The position numbers were made by a program, and so were the translations under genes. Shown piece after piece: positions 1 through 7,637 of a DNA stretch of 64,000 nt. The stretch's first letter is position 1, and each line of letters starts with the position of its first letter. The notes beneath the pieces are model-generated. The model worked only from the letters and a program-made list of their open reading frames with translations, searched no databases and had not been told where the DNA came from. This DNA is from Amycolatopsis umgeniensis (GTDB lineage: Bacteria; Actinomycetota; Actinomycetes; Mycobacteriales; Pseudonocardiaceae): assembly GCF_014205155.1 (NCBI RefSeq), contig NZ_JACHMX010000001.1, positions 1,674,001-1,738,000 on the forward strand, read 5' to 3'.

Positions 1-130
1 TCTGGCCGCCATCCGCGAACGGGTCACCGAGGAAGGCCTGCCGCGCCTGCGTCAGGCGCTGGACCTCGGCGAACTCCCGATGACCATCGAGTTCCGCTTC
101 TCCGCCAAAACCGGTTCCAGAATTCACTAG
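1..130 (+). CDS. C-terminal fragment of an unidentified protein
   Basis: An open frame runs from the window edge to a TAG at 128-130 and encodes 42 residues. The visible part has an amphipathic, Arg/Glu-rich helix followed by an alternating hydrophobic stretch (PMTIEFRF) that looks like a closing beta strand. Nothing in it is diagnostic of a family. It lies 69 bases before an anti-sigma-type kinase on the same strand, so it could be a partner of that gene, but this is only positional. The start and most of the protein are outside the window. Confidence 0.5.
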   Translation, partial: LAAIRERVTEEGLPRLRQALDLGELPMTIEFRFSAKTGSRIH

Positions 131-199
131 CACCCGTCCGCGACGCCGTCGGCACCGAACACCCCTGTGAGAGGTGTTCGGTGAGGGGAGCTGGGTGCG

Positions 200-643
200 G
201 TGAACGGTGGCCAGGCGGATCTGGAAGCGGAACTCGACCGATTGTGCCGCCGGGTCGCCGGCGCCGCGGAAGTCACCATCGACCTGCGAAATCGCCCCGA
301 ACTGCGCCGGATCCGGTCCGTGGCCGCCGACAACCTGGGCTTCGGCCGGAGCGAGGACGAACCGCTCGGCGCCCTGCTGCTGGTGATCGACGAGCTGGTC
401 AGCAACGCCTATCGGCATACGGACGGACCTGCCGAGTTGCGTGTCGCGCGGCAGGTCCGCAGCTTCATGGTCGAGGTCTCCGACGATGATCCGGGGCTGG
501 CGGCCCTGCGCTCCGCCCCCACCACGACGCACTACGGTCTCCGGCTGGTCGGCCAGCTTTCCCTCGATTGGGGTTTCCGGACCGAGCGGACCGGGAAAGC
601 GGTTTGGGCGCTGGTTCCCGCGCAGATGTACTACGAGCGATGA
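200..643 (+). CDS. ATP-binding anti-sigma-type kinase (HATPase_c, RsbW/SpoIIAB-like)
   Basis: This 147-residue protein has the size of stand-alone GHKL anti-sigma or serine kinase proteins. Residues 60-75 carry the N-box helix (VIDELVSNAYRHT) with the Glu and Asn that coordinate Mg-ATP. A degenerate G1-like DDDPG follows near residue 95, and YGLRLVGQL near 115 matches the G2 region, where the family reads G-x-G-L-x-L-V. The GTG start at 200 follows a GGGGAG sequence at 184-189. Family members phosphorylate anti-anti-sigma STAS proteins or sequester a sigma factor in the cytoplasm. No STAS gene or sigma factor is adjacent, so its partner is unknown. The stop overlaps an ATG at 640, and the next gene starts 12 bases downstream. 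Confidence 0.8.
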   Translation: MNGGQADLEAELDRLCRRVAGAAEVTIDLRNRPELRRIRSVAADNLGFGRSEDEPLGALLLVIDELVSNAYRHTDGPAELRVARQVRSFMVEVSDDDPGLAALRSAPTTTHYGLRLVGQLSLDWGFRTERTGKAVWALVPAQMYYER

Positions 644-654
644 GGAGTTCCCGC

Positions 655-1590
655 ATGTCCACCGTGACCCGGGCCGCCGACACCGTGCTCGACCGGACCC
701 TGCTCGGTTACAGCAGCGTCGGGCACTTCCTGCGACGGCGGTGGTGGCCCGGCGACCCGGCGCCGGACGCGCTCGCGGGCAAGGTCGCCGTGGTGACCGG
801 CGCGAAGGCGGGCCTGGGCAAGGCGACCGCCATCGGGCTGGCGAAACTGGGCGCGACCGTCCGGATCGCGGTCCGCGGCGACGGTGACGCCGCCCGCGCC
901 GAGATCGAGCGCGCCGCACCCGGTGCGCGGGTCGTCGTCGACCAGTGCGACGTCAGCCTGATCTCCTCCGTGCGCGACTACGCGAAGGATCTCGACGGCG
1001 AGATCGACGTTCTGATCCACAACGCCGGGGTGATGCCCGCCGAGCGCACGGAAACGGCCGAGGGCAACGAAGTCATGCTGGCCACGCATGTGCTCGGCCC
1101 GCATCTGCTCACCGCGTCGCTGCGGCCGAAATTCGCCGACGGCGCGCGGGTGATCTGGGTCAGCTCGGGCGGGATGTACGGCCAGCCCTTGCGCACCGAC
1201 GACCTCCAGTACCGCCAAGGCGAGTACAAACCGGCCGCCGGGTACGCGCGCACCAAACGGATGCAGGTGGTGCTCGCCGAACTCTGGGCGGACGAGCTGG
1301 ACGGCTCCTCGGTCACCGTGCACGGCGCCCACCCCGGCTGGGCCGGCACCCCCGGCGTCGCGACCTCCCTGCCGACGTTCCAGAAGCTGACCCGGCCGAT
1401 CCTGCGGACCCCCGAACAGGGCGCCGACACCTTCGTCTGGCTCGCCGCGGCCGAGGAACCGGGCCGGTACAACGGGATGTTCTGGCACGACCGCGCCCAG
1501 CGGCCGACGCACTACCTCGGCAAGACCCGGGAAACCGCCGCGCAGCGCCAGGAACTCTGGCAGGCCTGCGGGCGGCTCACCGGCATCTAA
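655..1590 (+). CDS. SDR-family oxidoreductase, DHRS12-like
   Basis: This 311-residue short-chain dehydrogenase/reductase has an N-terminal extension of about 40 residues before the Rossmann fold. The cofactor motif TGAKAGLG, the NAG motif (HNAGVMP), the catalytic Ser (SSGGMYG) and the YxxxK pair (YARTK) are all present. The sequence pattern around the active site and the C-terminal segment (HPGWAGTPGV, LRTPEQGADT) is that of the DHRS12 branch. The ATG at 655 was preferred over one at 640 because GAGGAG lies 7 bases ahead of it. Substrate is unknown. The stop codon overlaps the convergent rskA stop by 4 bases. Confidence 0.85.
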   Translation: MSTVTRAADTVLDRTLLGYSSVGHFLRRRWWPGDPAPDALAGKVAVVTGAKAGLGKATAIGLAKLGATVRIAVRGDGDAARAEIERAAPGARVVVDQCDVSLISSVRDYAKDLDGEIDVLIHNAGVMPAERTETAEGNEVMLATHVLGPHLLTASLRPKFADGARVIWVSSGGMYGQPLRTDDLQYRQGEYKPAAGYARTKRMQVVLAELWADELDGSSVTVHGAHPGWAGTPGVATSLPTFQKLTRPILRTPEQGADTFVWLAAAEEPGRYNGMFWHDRAQRPTHYLGKTRETAAQRQELWQACGRLTGI

Positions 1591-2309
1591 GCCCCGAGCG
1601 GGATCATCGCGACCGCCGGCGTGGACGGCGTCCGCGACCCTCCGGCGGGTTCCGCGGTGATGCCGACCCGGTCGATCCCTCCCGGCAGATCCGCGAGCAC
1701 CGGATGAGTCCGATGTGGACCGTCCTGAGCCAGCAGCCCGGCCGAATGCACGCCGCTCGCCCCGATGAGCCAGACCTGATACGCCTTGCCTGGCGCCAAC
1801 GGCGGGAGCTCACCCGCCAGCACGACGACCTTGCCCTGACTCCGCGAGGTCACCACGGTGGTCGTCCCGCGCTCGGCGCCCTTCACCGTCGAGGCGTCGG
1901 GCGCGGTGAGCACCGAGTTCACCGAGGCGAGCTGCTGCGCGGGATCGGCCCCCGGTTCGGTGTTCGTGGTGACCAAACCGAACACCAGCGCCCCGACGGC
2001 GGCCGCCGCGGCACCCCAGAGCGCTATCCGCACGGGTGGCCGCTTCGCGGGCTGAGCCCGCCGGACGGCCGCGACCAGCGGAGGCCACTGGCGGGTCTGG
2101 GCGACCTGCGTGAGGGTCGCTTCGCGCAGCCTCGGCGGCGGCGCGGCGGTGAGCGACGCCCCCAACCGGGCCGCGGTCTCCCGCAGTTCCCGGACCTCTT
2201 GGCCGCACGCGGGACAACCCCGCAGATGCCGTTTGAACGCCGCGGCCTCCTCGTCCGGGACGGCGTCCACGGCGTAAGCCCCGGTCAGCGTGTGCAGTTC
2301 CGCCGTCAT
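1587..2309 (-). CDS. rskA: Anti-sigma-K factor RskA-like membrane protein
   Basis: This 240-residue anti-sigma factor has an N-terminal zinc-finger-like anti-sigma domain (HLRGCPAC near residues 28-35). One transmembrane helix follows near residues 95-115, then an extracytoplasmic RskA domain of about 120 residues rich in beta strands (KAYQVWLIGASGVHSAGLL). It would hold SigK at the membrane and release it after regulated intramembrane proteolysis, as known for mycobacterial RskA. Its ATG overlaps the sigK stop (ATGA), so the two are translationally coupled. The membrane topology is read from sequence; the signal that triggers release cannot be inferred. Confidence 0.9.
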   Translation of the reverse strand: MTAELHTLTGAYAVDAVPDEEAAAFKRHLRGCPACGQEVRELRETAARLGASLTAAPPPRLREATLTQVAQTRQWPPLVAAVRRAQPAKRPPVRIALWGAAAAAVGALVFGLVTTNTEPGADPAQQLASVNSVLTAPDASTVKGAERGTTTVVTSRSQGKVVVLAGELPPLAPGKAYQVWLIGASGVHSAGLLAQDGPHRTHPVLADLPGGIDRVGITAEPAGGSRTPSTPAVAMIPLGA

Positions 2310-2902
2310 TGCCCCACCCCCAAGCAGTCACGCAGCCGGATCAGGCCGTCGCGGATGCGGGTCTTCACCGTGCCGGGCGCGGTTTTGAGCACTTCCGCGA
2401 CTTCCGGGTAGGTGTACCCGTTGTAATAAGCGAGCACGACCGATTCCCGTTGCAGATCGGTCAGCGCGGACAGGCATTGGCGCACCCGCTGCTGCTCCAG
2501 ATTGGTGATCGTCGACTCGGCGACCTCGTCGAACGGGCGCCGGAAGTCGAGCCTGCCCGCGCGGTCGTCCCTGTCGAGCGCGGCCTGGTGCGAACGCACC
2601 CGGTCCACGGCCCGCCGGTGCGCGATGGTGAGCACCCAGGCCAGCGTGGTCCCCTTGCCCGGTTTGAACCGGGCCGCCGTCCGCCACACCTCCACCAGGA
2701 CCTCCTGGGTCACCTCCTCGGCGAACGTGCCGTTGCGGACGACCCTGTTCACCACACCCCACACCGGCCCCGCCACGACGTCGTACAGATCGGCGAACGC
2801 TTGTTCGTCGCCGGCCGCGACCCGTTGCATCAGGGTCGCCTCGGCGGGCTCCGCTCCGGTGCCGCCGTTTTCGCGCAGACTCGTCCGCACACCCTCGACC
2901 AT
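2306..2902 (-). CDS. sigK: ECF RNA polymerase sigma factor SigK-like
   Basis: This 198-residue ECF sigma factor has region 2 around residues 30-95 (FADLYDVVAGPVWG, VTQEVLVEVWR, AWVLTIAHRRAVDRVR) and region 4 around 135-190 (ESVVLAYYNGYTYPEVAEVL, GTVKTRIRDGL). ATG 2902 is preferred over an upstream TTG at 2905; GGTGGAGG precedes it. The gene is followed immediately by its RskA-type anti-sigma factor. In mycobacteria this module controls exported protein genes. No obvious SigK target lies next to it here. Assignment to the SigK group rests on the RskA partner and the overall pattern. Confidence 0.9.
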   Translation of the reverse strand: MVEGVRTSLRENGGTGAEPAEATLMQRVAAGDEQAFADLYDVVAGPVWGVVNRVVRNGTFAEEVTQEVLVEVWRTAARFKPGKGTTLAWVLTIAHRRAVDRVRSHQAALDRDDRAGRLDFRRPFDEVAESTITNLEQQRVRQCLSALTDLQRESVVLAYYNGYTYPEVAEVLKTAPGTVKTRIRDGLIRLRDCLGVGQ

Positions 2903-3018
2903 CAAGCTGCCTCCACCTCACCCGACGCCCGGCTACGCGGTTTCCATGGCGTCTGGGAGGGATTCGGTGCCGGAGGCGGCGCGGACTGGTCGAGTGGGGG
3001 AACCCACCCGAACGGGGC

Positions 3019-3489
3019 CTAGCGGCCCTGCTTCTCGAGCACGTCGTCCATTGTGGACTTCAAATGCCGCAGGAAGGCCTCGAACCGCTCGATCTCGTCC
3101 GCCGGGTACTCCGCCACCAGCGCCGTGAGCCCCGCGCTGAACGGGCCGAAGAACTCCCGCGCCGGCCCCTGGATGTCCGGGCCGCTGCGCAGGGTCACCA
3201 TCCGCCTGTCGGTGTTCTCCCGGGTCCGCACCACGTAACCGAGGTTCTCCAGGCGGTTCAGCAGGTTCGTGGTCGCGCCGGAGGTCAGCGAGATGCGTTC
3301 GCCGAGGCGGGCCGGGGAGAGCGGTGAGCCGGTGTCTTCGGCGTAGAGGATCTCCACCAGCGCGGCGGCGTCGGTGGCGTGCAGGCCGAGCCAGTCCGCG
3401 AAACGCCGCGTGAACTCGGTGTAGTTCGCCCCGAAGCTCCGGAGGCCGTCCAGCAGCGACGCGCTCCGCGCCGCGACCTCATCCTCCAT
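3019..3489 (-). CDS. MarR-family transcriptional regulator
   Basis: This 156-residue MarR protein has a winged helix near residues 55-105 (SPARLGERISLTSGATTNLL for the recognition region, then the wing RTRENTDRRMVTL). Amphipathic dimerisation helices lie at both ends. It is divergent from a cytochrome P450 gene, and the 86-base spacer carries a promoter and long inverted repeats. It is therefore likely to repress the P450 and itself. MarR proteins of this layout often respond to small phenolic or lipophilic ligands, but no ligand can be inferred. Confidence 0.85.
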   Translation of the reverse strand: MEDEVAARSASLLDGLRSFGANYTEFTRRFADWLGLHATDAAALVEILYAEDTGSPLSPARLGERISLTSGATTNLLNRLENLGYVVRTRENTDRRMVTLRSGPDIQGPAREFFGPFSAGLTALVAEYPADEIERFEAFLRHLKSTMDDVLEKQGR

Positions 3490-3511
3490 CGCCCCTCCTC
3501 GAATCCGTGCT

Positions 3512-3568
3512 TTGACAACCTACCGGTCACGAATATACCTTCATGGTGAAGCTACTTTCTCATGAAGG
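3512..3568 (+). promoter_or_regulatory. P450 promoter with MarR-type operator
   Basis: TTGACA at 3512-3517 and TATACC at 3534-3539 are separated by 16 bases and form a good vegetative-type promoter. The predicted start of transcription, near 3546, is covered by an 8-bp perfect inverted repeat (CCTTCATG at 3538-3545 and CATGAAGG at 3561-3568). A nested inverted repeat, CTTCA-TGG-TGAAG, lies at 3539-3551. This is where a repressor would block the promoter. Assignment to the divergent MarR is inference. Confidence 0.65.
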
Positions 3569-3575
3569 AGTTCCG

Positions 3576-4688
3576 TTGCTCCCCGATCCGTTCGCCGCGA
3601 CGACCCGCGGTATCACCGAGCCCGACTCCGTCCGCCCCGCGCTGCGCGCCGCCGGTCCCCTCGTCGAAGTGGCCGCCCCGGCAGGCGGAAGCGCGTGGAT
3701 CGTGACCGAAGAGGAGCTGGCCCGTGAAGTGCTCGCGGATCCCCGCATCGTCAAGGACCCCGCGCTGGCGCCGGAAACCTGGGACGCCGCCGGGCTAGAA
3801 CAAACCGCCGCCGAACAGCCGTCCCTCACCACACTGGACGGCCCGGACCACACCCGACTGCGGCGGGCGCACGCTCCGCTGCTCAGCGCCAAGCGCATCC
3901 AGGCGCAATCCGCCCGGATCCACGAAATCGCGCGGGATCTCCTGACGGACATGGGCGGCGACACCGTCGACCTGATGGACGGCTTCTCCACCCGATTCCC
4001 GCTCACCGTGCTGCTCGATCTGCTCGGCATCCCGCTGGACCTGCTCGACGCGGCCGTGGACGCCTGCCGCCGCATGTCCAGTCCGGAACCGGGCGCACAG
4101 GGCAAGGCCATCGCCGCGATCGCGGGTCTCGCGGCGGCGGGACTGACGCCGGATCGGCACGGGCTCGCGGCGGAACTCCGCGACCGCGTCCCGGCCGGGA
4201 CGACCGACGACGACCTGCGGTATCACCTGTTCTCGTTGATCTTCGCAGGGCAGCTCACCACCGACGCGTCGATCGGCTTCATGGTTTCGCGGCTCCTCGA
4301 CGGGGACACGACACCCGAGGAGGACCTGGTCCGCGAAACCCTCCGAGACCATCCGCCCGCGCCGTTCACACTCTGGCGGTTCACCGCCGTGGAGCTCGAC
4401 CTGGCCGGGGTCCGGCTCCCCGCCCGCGCGCCCGTGCTCGTCGACATCCAGGGCATCAACACCGATCCCGGCCGCCTGCCCGGCCCGGACCTGACCTTCG
4501 GCGCCGGCGCGCACTTCTGCGTCGGAGCCCAGCTCGCGCAGCTCGAACTACGGGCGGCGGCGACGGTCCTGCGCACGGACTTCCCCCGGGCCAGGCTCGC
4601 CGTGCCGTACGCCGAACTCCGGCAGACGTTCCTCGGCGGCATCCAGGGCACGCGGATCACCGGTCTCCCCGTGCTCCTGCACGGATGA
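3576..4688 (+). CDS. Cytochrome P450
   Basis: This bacterial class I-type P450 is 370 residues from the chosen start. It shows the I-helix oxygen-binding motif (FAGQLTTD), an ExxR motif (ETLR) and the haem loop FGAGAHFCVG with the proximal Cys near residue 315. The TTG at 3576 has GAAGGAG 6 bases upstream. The ATG at 3543 would lie in the operator and before the predicted transcription start, so it is probably not used. No ferredoxin or reductase gene is adjacent, so electrons must come from elsewhere. The product is shorter than typical 400-residue P450s, lacking part of the N-terminal region. Substrate is unknown. Confidence 0.9.
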   Translation: MLPDPFAATTRGITEPDSVRPALRAAGPLVEVAAPAGGSAWIVTEEELAREVLADPRIVKDPALAPETWDAAGLEQTAAEQPSLTTLDGPDHTRLRRAHAPLLSAKRIQAQSARIHEIARDLLTDMGGDTVDLMDGFSTRFPLTVLLDLLGIPLDLLDAAVDACRRMSSPEPGAQGKAIAAIAGLAAAGLTPDRHGLAAELRDRVPAGTTDDDLRYHLFSLIFAGQLTTDASIGFMVSRLLDGDTTPEEDLVRETLRDHPPAPFTLWRFTAVELDLAGVRLPARAPVLVDIQGINTDPGRLPGPDLTFGAGAHFCVGAQLAQLELRAAATVLRTDFPRARLAVPYAELRQTFLGGIQGTRITGLPVLLHG

Positions 4689-4732
4689 GGAACGGGCCGG
4701 GGCAGTCGCCGCCCCGGCCCGGAAGGGTTCCG

Positions 4733-4939
4733 CTACTTCTTGAACGTGTCGCGGATCTTGTCCGCGGCGTCGCCGACGGCGTCCTTCACGTTTTCGACGG
4801 CGCCCTTGAGACCGGCCTTCGCCTGGTCCGTCTGGCCTTCCGCACGCAGTTCCTCGTTGCCGGTGGCGTCGCCGGCGGCCTCCTTGGCCTTACCGCCGAG
4901 CTCCTCGGCCTTGTTGCTGATCTTGTCGCCCAACGACAT
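4733..4939 (-). CDS. CsbD-family stress protein
   Basis: This 68-residue hydrophilic protein is rich in Ala, Lys and Glu. It carries the CsbD pattern (KISNKAEELGGKAKEAAGDA, then a LRAEGQTDQAKAG segment). CsbD proteins are abundant general-stress proteins of unknown biochemical role. The ATG at 4939 has GGAGGAGG upstream and is favoured over a longer frame starting at 4981. It stands apart from the operon behind it (96-base gap). Confidence 0.85.
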   Translation of the reverse strand: MSLGDKISNKAEELGGKAKEAAGDATGNEELRAEGQTDQAKAGLKGAVENVKDAVGDAADKIRDTFKK

Positions 4940-5035
4940 CGGGTCCTCCTCCGTCCGTGGCGCGCGGATCGTGCGCCTCACTGGAAGGACATCCCGAGAT
5001 CCGGATTCGTCATGCGCACGGACGGGTGATCACGC

Positions 5036-5446
5036 TCACCCCATCCGCCAGGGCATGTGCTGGAGTGTCCAGGTGTTGCCGTCCGGATCGCTGAAAGCCG
5101 CGTAGAAAACGCCACCCATGTCCTCGACCGGCCCGACCTCGGTGCCCCTGGCGATGAGCGCGGCGCGGGCTTCTTCGATGTCGGCGACCACCAGATGGAG
5201 CCCGCGCAGGGTCCCGGCGGGCATGTCGAGCGACGCGATCCCGGCGGCCAAGGTGATCGAGCAGGCCGAACCGGGCGGGGTGAGCTGGACGATCCGGACC
5301 CCGTCGGCGGGCCGCACATCGACGTCGAGATGGAAACCGAGGCGTTCGACGTAGAACTCCTTCGCCCGGTCGATGTCGCTGACCGGAACCGGGACGAGTT
5401 CGAGCAGGAACGTCCCCGGCGGGACCGGGGGTGCGGGCTGGGTCAT
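5036..5446 (-). CDS. VOC-family (glyoxalase/bleomycin-resistance-like) protein
   Basis: This 136-residue protein has two beta-alpha-beta-beta-beta modules of the vicinal oxygen chelate fold (VSDIDRAKEFYVERLGF; then LHLVVADIEEARAALIARG) and ends with the typical FSDPDGNTWTLQ. ATG 5446 follows AAAGGA with proper spacing and lies 10 bases after the stop of the upstream epoxide-hydrolase-like gene, so the two are probably co-transcribed. It may be a glyoxalase-like enzyme or a binding protein; substrate unknown. Confidence 0.85.
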   Translation of the reverse strand: MTQPAPPVPPGTFLLELVPVPVSDIDRAKEFYVERLGFHLDVDVRPADGVRIVQLTPPGSACSITLAAGIASLDMPAGTLRGLHLVVADIEEARAALIARGTEVGPVEDMGGVFYAAFSDPDGNTWTLQHMPWRMG

Positions 5447-5456
5447 GGGCGTCCTT

Positions 5457-6344
5457 TCACCGGATAAGCAACGAAGCGACGGCGTCAGCGAAAGCTTCCG
5501 GAGCTTCCTGGGGAACGTTATGTCCCACGCCAGGCAGCACACGATGGTCGTAAGACCCTGTGAAGTGCTCGCGATCGCCCTCCGCGCCGGGCCCGCCGAT
5601 ACCGTCGTCCCCGCTCTCCAGCACGACCGTCGGCACCGTGATGGCCGGTTCCTCCGCGATCAGGTCTTCGAGCGCCTGGTAGCGCGGATCCCCTTCCTCC
5701 AGCCCGAACCGGTGCCGGTAGGAGTGGATGACGACGTCGACGAAGTCCGGGTTGTGGAGGCTGGGGGCGCTCGCCGGGAAGGCCGCGTCGGCGCCGGACC
5801 AGGTCGGCGACCAGGTGCGCCACAACAGGGCGCACAGCTCGTCGCGATTCTCCGCCAGCCCGCGGCGGCCTCGTTCGGAGTGGAAATAGAACTGGTACCA
5901 GTAGGTGCGTTCCCACTCGGGCGGCGCCGGTTCCCCCGCGTAGGCGAGGTTCTGGACGTTGTAGCCGTCCACCGAGACCAGTCCGCGCACGCGCTCGGGC
6001 CGGAGCGCGGCCACGATGCACGCCGCGCGGCCACCCCAGTCGTACCCGGCGACGACGGCTTTCTCGAGTCCCAGCGCGTCCATGAACTCCAGCAGATCCT
6101 GCGCGAGCGCGGCCTGCTGCCCGGAGCGGGGCGTGGCGTCGTCGAGGAACCTCGTCCCACCGAACCCGCGGAGGTACGGGACGTACACCGAGGCGCCACC
6201 GGCCGCGAGGACCGGGGCGACCTCGTCGTAAGCCCGCACGTCGTACGGGAACCCGTGGAGCAGGATCACCGGCGGCGCGCCCGCCTCACCTGCGTGCTCG
6301 TACTCGATCTCCAGAACCGGTGTGGTGACCCGTTTCGACCCCAT
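5457..6344 (-). CDS. Alpha/beta hydrolase, epoxide-hydrolase/dehalogenase type
   Basis: This 295-residue alpha/beta hydrolase has an oxyanion motif HGFPYD (residues 30-35) and a nucleophile elbow GYDWGG with Asp102 in place of the usual Ser. The catalytic His lies in GVGHNVPQE (His275). The Asp nucleophile and the aromatic cap segment (YWYQFYF) fit epoxide hydrolases or haloalkane dehalogenases rather than esterases. It is the second gene of a possible three-gene minus-strand operon (6926 to 5036). The physiological substrate is not inferable. Confidence 0.85.
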   Translation of the reverse strand: MGSKRVTTPVLEIEYEHAGEAGAPPVILLHGFPYDVRAYDEVAPVLAAGGASVYVPYLRGFGGTRFLDDATPRSGQQAALAQDLLEFMDALGLEKAVVAGYDWGGRAACIVAALRPERVRGLVSVDGYNVQNLAYAGEPAPPEWERTYWYQFYFHSERGRRGLAENRDELCALLWRTWSPTWSGADAAFPASAPSLHNPDFVDVVIHSYRHRFGLEEGDPRYQALEDLIAEEPAITVPTVVLESGDDGIGGPGAEGDREHFTGSYDHRVLPGVGHNVPQEAPEAFADAVASLLIR

Positions 6345-6365
6345 CCCCGGATCCTTTCACGAGGA

Positions 6366-6926
6366 TCAGCCGGACCAGCCGCTCAACCGCGACAAAAGCC
6401 GTTCCAGGACTTCGGGATCGGCGCCGACGGGCTCACCGGAGACGGGCTCGTCCACCAGGGTCCGGCGGTCGCCCCGTCGCGGCAGCTGCACCTGCCCGGC
6501 GGACAGGCCGCCGGGTAGCGGGAGCTCGCACCAGGTGGTCACGCCGCCGGTCTCGCTCGGCGCCACCCCGGTCCGCTCGCCCGGCGCTGGTGTCGGCGCG
6601 GGAAGACCATCCAGCTCGTGGTCGACCTCGATGACCAGCACGTCCGATCGCAGCCGCAATCTCAGCGTCAGGAACGGCGGCGCCTTCGGATCGGCAGCGT
6701 CGACGAGCGCGCCCACCAATCCGGCGGCGGCGGTCTTCGCCTGATCGAGCAACGGCCGCAAGGACCAATCCGACAAGATGAGACGGACGAAGAGCTCGGA
6801 GCACAAAACGGCATTCGGTTGTGCCACCAGCCGGAGATCGTCCACCTGGGAGGTGCGCGCGCTCAAACCAAGGCCTTCCTCGTCGACGTGCGAGCGTGCA
6901 TCATGCCACTCCATCCGGTGACGCAC
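6366..6926 (-). CDS. Degenerate HATPase-like (anti-sigma-type) protein
   Basis: This protein has 186 residues from a GTG start preceded by AGAGGCGG. Residues 45-100 resemble the actinobacterial stand-alone HATPase proteins (FVRLILSDWSLRPLLDQAK, then LTLRLRLRSDVLVIEVDHE). The N-box positions that should read E-L-V-x-N are G-L-V-G-A, so the residues that bind Mg-ATP are missing, and no clear G-x-G lid is visible. It probably does not bind ATP as a kinase would, and could act as a binding or decoy protein. It is 21 bases ahead of the epoxide-hydrolase-like gene and may be co-transcribed. Confidence 0.55.
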   Translation of the reverse strand: MRHRMEWHDARSHVDEEGLGLSARTSQVDDLRLVAQPNAVLCSELFVRLILSDWSLRPLLDQAKTAAAGLVGALVDAADPKAPPFLTLRLRLRSDVLVIEVDHELDGLPAPTPAPGERTGVAPSETGGVTTWCELPLPGGLSAGQVQLPRRGDRRTLVDEPVSGEPVGADPEVLERLLSRLSGWSG

Positions 6927-6946
6927 GCAGGCCGCCTCTCACCGGC

Positions 6947-6996
6947 CTTTGGTCCAGTGGAGTGACATGGCTTTGGTCCTGTGCATCGGACCAAAG
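6947..6996. promoter_or_regulatory. Repeated CTTTGGTCC operator ahead of lysE-type gene
   Basis: CTTTGGTCC occurs at 6947-6955 and 6971-6979, exactly 24 bases apart. Its inverted copy GGACCAAAG lies at 6988-6996, making a perfect 9-bp dyad with the second copy (8-base spacer). This arrangement suggests a transcription factor binding on one face of the DNA upstream of the exporter start. The regulator is not identified. Confidence 0.6.
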
Positions 6997-7014
6997 GGCG
7001 CGCAGAGTGGTCTC

Positions 7015-7626
7015 GTGAGCATCGCCTTCCTGATCACCACGCTGGTCGTGGTCGCCACGCCCGGTACCGGCGTGGTCTACACCCTGTCCGCCGGGCTGGC
7101 GCGGGGACGACGTGCGAGCGTCATCGCCGCGACCGCCTGCACCCTCGGGATCATCCCGCATATGATCGCCGCGATCACCGGCCTCGCGGCGCTGCTGCAC
7201 GCGAGCGCGGTGGCCTTCGAAATCATCAAATACCTGGGTGTGGCCTACCTTCTCTACATGGCGTGGGCGACGCTGAAGGACCGCGACGCGATCGTCGTGG
7301 AGGGCGATCCGGAGCCGCGGTCGGCACTGCGGACGATCACCTCAGGCGTGCTCATCAACGTCCTGAACCCGAAGCTGACGCTGTTCTTCTTCGCGTTCCT
7401 GCCCCAGTTCGTCCCGGCGGGCGAACCCGGTTCGCTGCCCCGGATGCTGCTGCTGAGCGGGGTGTTCATGCTGGCCACGTTCGTGGTGTTCAGCGTGTAC
7501 GGCGCCCTCGCCGCCGGCGTGCGCGATCACGTGATCTCGCGGCCTCGCGTACTCGCCTGGATGCGGCGGATCTTCGCCGGTTCCTTCGCCGCGCTCGGCG
7601 CCAAACTCGCGTTCACCACCCAATAG
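7015..7626 (+). CDS. LysE-family translocator
   Basis: This integral membrane exporter of 203 residues has about six hydrophobic segments. The LysE signature is near the N terminus (VVVATPGTGVVYT, in place of the usual TPGP), followed by GLARGRRASVIAATA. A second conserved block reads GVLINVLNPKLTLFFFAFLPQF. Family members export amino acids or related metabolites. GTG 7015 gives the standard family N terminus; an ATG at 6967 is possible but would sit inside the repeated operator. The next gene starts 12 bases downstream. Confidence 0.85.
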   Translation: MSIAFLITTLVVVATPGTGVVYTLSAGLARGRRASVIAATACTLGIIPHMIAAITGLAALLHASAVAFEIIKYLGVAYLLYMAWATLKDRDAIVVEGDPEPRSALRTITSGVLINVLNPKLTLFFFAFLPQFVPAGEPGSLPRMLLLSGVFMLATFVVFSVYGALAAGVRDHVISRPRVLAWMRRIFAGSFAALGAKLAFTTQ

Positions 7627-7637
7627 ACAGGTCTCGT

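Noticed and set aside
3543..3575. ATG 3543 as the P450 start
   Set aside because: It falls at or before the predicted transcription start and in the operator, while TTG 3576 has a proper Shine-Dalgarno sequence.
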